The position numbers and the translations under genes are program-made. The notes below the pieces were generated by a model. It searched no databases. It had not been told where the DNA came from and saw only the letters and a program-made list of their open reading frames with translations. 57,994 nucleotides of DNA from Silvanigrellales bacterium (GTDB lineage Bacteria > Bdellovibrionota_B > Oligoflexia > Silvanigrellales > Silvanigrellaceae), in contig JADCJN010000260.1 in NCBI GenBank assembly GCA_020247005.1, positions 1 through 57,994 on the forward strand, read 5' to 3'. Each line of letters opens with the position of its first letter. Within the stretch, counting starts at the first letter, position 1. This document shows, piece after piece, positions 54,427-57,994 of the stretch.

Positions 54427-55023
54427 CTACTTCTCAATGCGGATGTTAGAAAACTTCATGACTGCGGAATCGTGTTCCGTTGCCACGGTCACAGAGAGGA
54501 TATCGAGCTTCCTGTCGAACTCAAAATCCATGGTGTTTACAAACTTCAAGGGAGACGCGGCACGTGGCGTCGCTTCGACGACGTCTCCTTCCACTTTGAG
54601 TTCGAAGTCTTTTCGTATGGCCTCGAGGTCCATGCGAAAGAGGGCATCGAGCATGGTGGTGAGAGACTTGAGGCGTTCCGACTGAGAGGGCGGAAGCTTA
54701 CGCTCCCCCATTTCAAAGCCTTCGCGGGTGATTTTGATGGTTTTTTGGAAGGGCCGAACGTAGTTCCAGGTGATGGCTCCCGGGGCATAGTCGAGTCGGA
54801 TTTCGGAAACAAAAGGCTTCAAAAGATGCTTGCCGGTGCGGGTTTGCTCGACGTCTGCCTGCAACCGCGTGAGTCCGGCATAGCGTATTTTCAGCCGCTC
54901 CAGAGTGAGAGGTTCCGCCTGGGCGGGGGTCGCAAACACAAAACAAAGCGCCGCCGAAAGACCCAAACACAGCCTTGCAGAAGAGACGCCCAAAGAGGGC
55001 GAAAGAAGGGAAGGGGAAAACAT
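54427..55023 (-). CDS. LolA-like outer-membrane lipid carrier (aryl polyene cluster)
   Basis: The 198-residue product has a signal peptide ending TPAQA, then LolA fold features: LTRLQADVEQTRTGKHLLKPF, and strands ITWNYVRPFQKTIKITREGF, ELKVEGDVVEATPR and FEFDRKLDILSVTV. LolA carries lipoproteins, but homologues in aryl polyene clusters are thought to carry the pigment lipid. ATG 55023 has AAGGAG upstream, 10 bases after the thioesterase stop. Confidence 0.88.
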   Translation of the reverse strand: MFSPSLLSPSLGVSSARLCLGLSAALCFVFATPAQAEPLTLERLKIRYAGLTRLQADVEQTRTGKHLLKPFVSEIRLDYAPGAITWNYVRPFQKTIKITREGFEMGERKLPPSQSERLKSLTTMLDALFRMDLEAIRKDFELKVEGDVVEATPRAASPLKFVNTMDFEFDRKLDILSVTVATEHDSAVMKFSNIRIEK

Positions 55024-55033
55024 GGTCGACTCC

Positions 55034-55504
55034 TTACACATCCTTCGGCCGAGCCTGCGAGAGGGGTCCAGACGGACCTGGAAAAGCACCCTCAACAAGC
55101 CCCCTTTGCAACCTCTCTTCAAGCACCGAGGGCAAGGCAAAAAGCAGTTCCTGCGTGGCATGCTCGACGTAGACCTGCTTGGTTACACCGCGCGCGAAGA
55201 CTTTTATTCCATCTTCGCCTCGAATTTCATAGGCGATTTCGAGCGCCGGAGAAAGGGGATTTTGGATAGAGGCCCGAATGACGATCTGTTGATCGTACAC
55301 CAATGGGGCGCGGTATTCCGCCTCGGTTTTCACCACGGGCATGGCGATGCCCAAAACCTTCATGTCGGGCCAGTCCATTCGCAAAGAGCGCAAGAGGGCC
55401 GAACGAGCCATTTCAAAGTAGCGATAGTGGTTTCCGTGCCACACAATTTCCATCATGTCGCAATCGTGGAATGGCACGGTGTGTCGGACTTCGATGGAAA
55501 TCAC
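55034..55504 (-). CDS. Hotdog-fold acyl-CoA thioesterase (aryl polyene cluster)
   Basis: The 156-residue product is of the 4-hydroxybenzoyl-CoA thioesterase type, with HDCDMMEIVWHGNHYRYFEMAR, the Asp being the usual catalytic residue. It likely hydrolyses the acyl thioester during aryl polyene release. The start is GTG 55504 overlapping the HAL stop (GTGA). The longer open frame upstream lies within the HAL gene and is not real. Confidence 0.9.
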   Translation of the reverse strand: MISIEVRHTVPFHDCDMMEIVWHGNHYRYFEMARSALLRSLRMDWPDMKVLGIAMPVVKTEAEYRAPLVYDQQIVIRASIQNPLSPALEIAYEIRGEDGIKVFARGVTKQVYVEHATQELLFALPSVLEERLQRGLVEGAFPGPSGPLSQARPKDV

Positions 55505-57072
55505 AAGAAACGCTCGAAAAGCGCACCGCGAAGTGCAGTGAGTTCGCGATCGAGCGCCCTGTCGGATGTGACCGGTGCACAACTGGCTCGCCAGGTGGTG
55601 AGCCATTCCCGCGCCGGCCCCACAAGACGGCTTTCAAATTCTTTCTCGGGCGTCACGTGGGCCGCCTGGCAGAGCGCAAACACCTGAAGCGCACCCGCCC
55701 AAGTTGCCAGCGACAGGACGCCCAGAAGGTCGCGGGCGGCAATGGTGCCTAGGCTCACGACGTCTTGATTCAAGCACTCCGTGGGGCGGGAAAAAACGCT
55801 TGCCGGCATGGTGTTTTTCAAAGCCTCCGCAGTCACCGCACTCATGGAGATTTGCAATGCCTTGAGACCGTGATGCCTCGACGCCGAAGCCCCCAACGTC
55901 TTGACGTCAACAAGATTGTCGGGCAGCCCGTTCGAGAAACGACCATCCACAAGAATGGCGAGCTGACGGTCGAGCAAACCGGCCACGTTCGCAACCGCTG
56001 GCTTGAGCGCATCGCACACCAAGGCCACATGGCTGCCGAAAAAATGGCCGCCATTAAGAATAACGCCTTCTTCATGCAAAACGACCGGGTTGTCGTTCAC
56101 GGAATTGAGTTCGACCTCAAGAACGCTTTCAGCAAAAGTGAGGGCATCGTACAGGGCACCCACGACCTGGGGCGCGCACCGAAGCGAATAGCTGTCTTGA
56201 AGCCGCGTTTCCTGAGCTCCCCCCGAACCTGTCGACTTTGTCCCCAAAGCAAGTGCCTCGACGTCTCGCCTGGCGTCGTCGGCGGCAACGAACGCCAAAA
56301 TGCGAGCCGCGGCCTCTAAGTTTCCTTTGTGCGGTTTGGCGGCGTGCAGAGCAGCGCGGTAGGGCGACACGCGCCCCCCGAGAACCTCCACCAGGAAACC
56401 TGTGCACTCGCATGCGACGTTTGCGAAAACACGTGCCTCCTGAGTCGCGAGAAGAGCCAGACCCGTCATGACAGCAGTGCCATTCATGAGCGCAAGCCCC
56501 TCCTTGGGCTTGAGCGTGTAGGGACGCAGACCCGCCTCCTCGAGCGCTCTGGCAGCGTCGACCCGCGCGCCATCGACGTAGGCCTCTCGCTCACCCTGCA
56601 ACACAGCCGCAACGTAACTCAGGGGCGTAAGATCGCCACTCGCACCCACACTTCCCAATCGGGGAATGCATGGGGTCACGCCTTTGTTCCAGAGCCCAAG
56701 AAGGGCATCGGCGCATTCATCCGAAATGCCAGATTTGCCCTGGAGCAGGCACACAATGCGCACGAGCAAAATGGCGCGGCACTCGGACTCCGAGAGAAGG
56801 TCACCCAGCCCGCAGCCATGGTAGCGAGTCAAATTCCGTTGCAGATCGTAGAGACCTTCCTGCGAAACTTTTTGACTCGAGGAATTTCCAAACCCTGTGT
56901 TGATGCCATAGAGGGGCGCGCCTTCCGCAAGGCGCGACTCGAGGAAGCTGCGGTTGGTTTTCAACAAGCTGCGGAGCGCATCTGAGAGCGCGAGTCGAGG
57001 CTTCTGAGCGCCAAGTAGGGCGAAGAAAGCCTTAAGTGGAAGGTGCGCGGGAGCTTCCAAAGTGACTGTCAT
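55501..57072 (-). CDS. Aromatic amino acid ammonia-lyase (aryl polyene cluster)
   Basis: The 523-residue enzyme removes ammonia from His, Phe or Tyr using an MIO group made from Ala-Ser-Gly (144-146) in GSVGASGDLTPLSY. YGINTGFG (Tyr 54) is the catalytic base region. At the substrate-selectivity position (NLTRYHGCG, Tyr84-His85) it has YH instead of the SH of HutH histidine lyases, which fits an aromatic, tyrosine/phenylalanine-type role. With no hut genes here and a polyene cluster around it, tyrosine or phenylalanine lyase is most likely. ATG 57072 overlaps the glycosyltransferase stop (ATGA); no start further right has similarity. Confidence 0.95.
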   Translation of the reverse strand: MTVTLEAPAHLPLKAFFALLGAQKPRLALSDALRSLLKTNRSFLESRLAEGAPLYGINTGFGNSSSQKVSQEGLYDLQRNLTRYHGCGLGDLLSESECRAILLVRIVCLLQGKSGISDECADALLGLWNKGVTPCIPRLGSVGASGDLTPLSYVAAVLQGEREAYVDGARVDAARALEEAGLRPYTLKPKEGLALMNGTAVMTGLALLATQEARVFANVACECTGFLVEVLGGRVSPYRAALHAAKPHKGNLEAAARILAFVAADDARRDVEALALGTKSTGSGGAQETRLQDSYSLRCAPQVVGALYDALTFAESVLEVELNSVNDNPVVLHEEGVILNGGHFFGSHVALVCDALKPAVANVAGLLDRQLAILVDGRFSNGLPDNLVDVKTLGASASRHHGLKALQISMSAVTAEALKNTMPASVFSRPTECLNQDVVSLGTIAARDLLGVLSLATWAGALQVFALCQAAHVTPEKEFESRLVGPAREWLTTWRASCAPVTSDRALDRELTALRGALFERFL

Positions 57073-57878
57073 ATTCCTCTCCGTTCCCTTCGTGCGTCGG
57101 ATCCCCATTTTTGCAAAAAGGGTCGGATGTGCAAAATGTCTAAAATGCGCCGTGTGCAAAGGCGGGTGTGAGTCCACGTGAGTCGAAGGTTGTCGTGCCA
57201 AGGATGGAAATGGGACACGCGCTGGCCCCGTGGCGGGTAATGAACGCCAATGGGGATCGACCGCAAAGGGAATCCCGCCCAAGCGGAATGAGCCAAAATC
57301 TCGATTTCGAAATCATACCGTTTCGCACGCAAGGAGGAAAACGGAGACCCGAGAACAGGGTAGCAACGAAAACCCGTTTGCGTGTCGGGAAGCCAGAATC
57401 CTGTCTCCAGACGAACCCAAAAATTCGAGAACCGACATCCGAAAATGCTGCTGCTAGGCGCGTTTGGTACAGGTGCCGACAGGAGTTGACGATCGCCCAG
57501 CCAAACGGCCTTGGGTTCTTTCCTCAGGGCGTCTATAAAGAAGGGGATGTCGGAGGCAAAGTGCTGCCCATCGGTGTCCATTGTAATCACGTGAGAGTAG
57601 CCGTTCACGCGTGCGTAATGGAACCCGGCGACAAGAGCTTCTCCTTTACCTCGATTCTCGCCCAAATCAATGACAACCACGTCCGCAAACCTGAGCAGCA
57701 CGTTGGCGGTGGCGTCGGTCGATCCATCGTTCACCACAACAATGCGCATTCCCGGGGGCGCATACCGAATAACGTCATTGAGAACAACTTCAAGCGTCGC
57801 AGCGTTATTGTACGTGGGCAGAACGACGAGGGGCTTCAAAACGGATTTTTCCACGGGCGCAAGGTCCTCCTCCCTCAC
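57069..57878 (-). CDS. Family 2 glycosyltransferase (aryl polyene cluster)
   Basis: The 269-residue product has a GT-A fold: LVVLPTYNNAATLEVVLNDV, VVVNDGSTDAT, NRGKGEALVAGFHYA, and MDTDGQH (the DXD-like metal site). A tail typical of dolichyl-phosphate-like GT2s, PDTQTGFRCYP and FEIEILAHSAWAGFPLRSIPI, follows. It may add a sugar to the aryl polyene lipid. The start is GTG 57878, or GTG 57854 with GGAGGAGG better placed upstream. A large inverted repeat lies 10 bases before the start. Confidence 0.9.
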   Translation of the reverse strand: MREEDLAPVEKSVLKPLVVLPTYNNAATLEVVLNDVIRYAPPGMRIVVVNDGSTDATANVLLRFADVVVIDLGENRGKGEALVAGFHYARVNGYSHVITMDTDGQHFASDIPFFIDALRKEPKAVWLGDRQLLSAPVPNAPSSSIFGCRFSNFWVRLETGFWLPDTQTGFRCYPVLGSPFSSLRAKRYDFEIEILAHSAWAGFPLRSIPIGVHYPPRGQRVSHFHPWHDNLRLTWTHTRLCTRRILDILHIRPFLQKWGSDARRERRGI

Positions 57879-57887
57879 TCACGAGTC

Positions 57888-57967
57888 CCGGGTTCTCGTT
57901 CCGGTCGGCGCGCCCGGCCTGACGTAGCTTGAAATTCCCTGCAACACCGACCGGAACGAGAACCCGG
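57888..57967. repeat. Perfect 21-bp inverted repeat
   Basis: Arms at 57888-57908 and 57947-57967 are exact reverse complements, starting CCGGGTTCTCG and ending GAGAACCCGG, with a 38-base loop. A T-rich run (57972-57985, TTTTTTGTCTTTTT) follows on the plus strand. It lies 10 bases to the right of the glycosyltransferase start. It looks like a strong terminator for plus-strand transcription, although no plus-strand gene precedes it within 8 kb. It could also be a REP-like element or a leader hairpin on the minus-strand transcript. Confidence 0.75.
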
Positions 57968-57994
57968 AGCGTTTTTTGTCTTTTTCCCATTTGA

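Noticed and set aside
57805-57990. Small minus-strand frame across the 21-bp inverted repeat
   Set aside because: 61 residues, low-complexity basic, out of frame with the glycosyltransferase and created by the repeat arms.

Overview
The window is a gene-dense (about 90% coding), moderately GC-rich chromosomal stretch from a Gram-negative bacterium. The envelope inventory shows this: an Lnt-type apolipoprotein N-acyltransferase, many lipobox-bearing lipoproteins, LolA-like and MMPL transport proteins, an LpoA-like penicillin-binding-protein activator and a beta-barrel-like secreted protein. The bactofilin, the 7TMR-DISM receptor, the split glycine decarboxylase (gcvPA/gcvPB), and the many unrecognised secreted lipoproteins recall the former Deltaproteobacteria (Bdellovibrionota or Myxococcota). 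That placement is an inference; there is no rRNA or tRNA gene here to test it. I see no CRISPR array, IS element or prophage.

Layout. 1-3.9 kb: the 3' end of a Cys-rich secreted protein, then lnt translationally coupled to a histidine-rich membrane protein. 4-5.7 kb: a fasciclin lipoprotein divergent from a LysR-type regulator, with palindromes between them. 5.8-9.9 kb: ahcY, sfsA, hslO, galE. 10-16.2 kb: a large lipoprotein, an LpoA-like protein overlapping grpE, and serS. 16.2-21.3 kb: a 7TMR-DISM receptor, a di-heme peroxidase and a TPR protein in one run, divergent from trxC, then a large lipoprotein. 21.5-22.2 kb: a frameshifted gene remnant. 22.1-27.2 kb: ppa-gcvT-gcvH-gcvPA-gcvPB (glycine cleavage), preceded by four 13-bp tandem repeats. 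27.4-38.7 kb: a 2OG-Fe(II) oxygenase, a SWIM/SNF2 helicase, a transpeptidase, a bactofilin with an unknown helical partner, a ferredoxin with an enoyl-CoA hydratase, and unknown proteins, one of them with a polyglutamine tract. 38.9-43.8 kb: ribH-nusB plus unknown genes, then two divergent acyl-CoA dehydrogenases. 43.8-49.2 kb: a secreted HEXXH protein, a mono-heme lipoprotein, a small membrane protein and a papain-like lipoprotein.

49.2-57.9 kb: eight minus-strand genes with overlapping or nearly touching ends (glycosyltransferase, aromatic amino acid ammonia-lyase, thioesterase, LolA-like protein, MMPL exporter, DUF3261-type lipoprotein, AMP-dependent ligase, methyltransferase). This is the accessory and export part of an aryl polyene (flexirubin/xanthomonadin-like) pigment cluster. 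The ammonia-lyase would supply an aryl-acrylate starter, the ligase would activate it, the methyltransferase could decorate the ring, and the thioesterase, LolA, MMPL and DUF3261 proteins would release the lipid and move it to the outer membrane. Ketosynthases, dehydratases and carrier proteins are not in view and are expected beyond the right edge.

The least conventional signals are: a cysteine module shared by several unlinked secreted proteins; the 13-bp repeat array before ppa; a perfect 21-bp inverted repeat at the right edge beside the glycosyltransferase start; the DISM receptor/di-heme peroxidase/TPR/thioredoxin neighbourhood; a secreted protein with HEXXH and an outer-membrane-type C-terminus; and a broken gene interrupted at two homopolymers.
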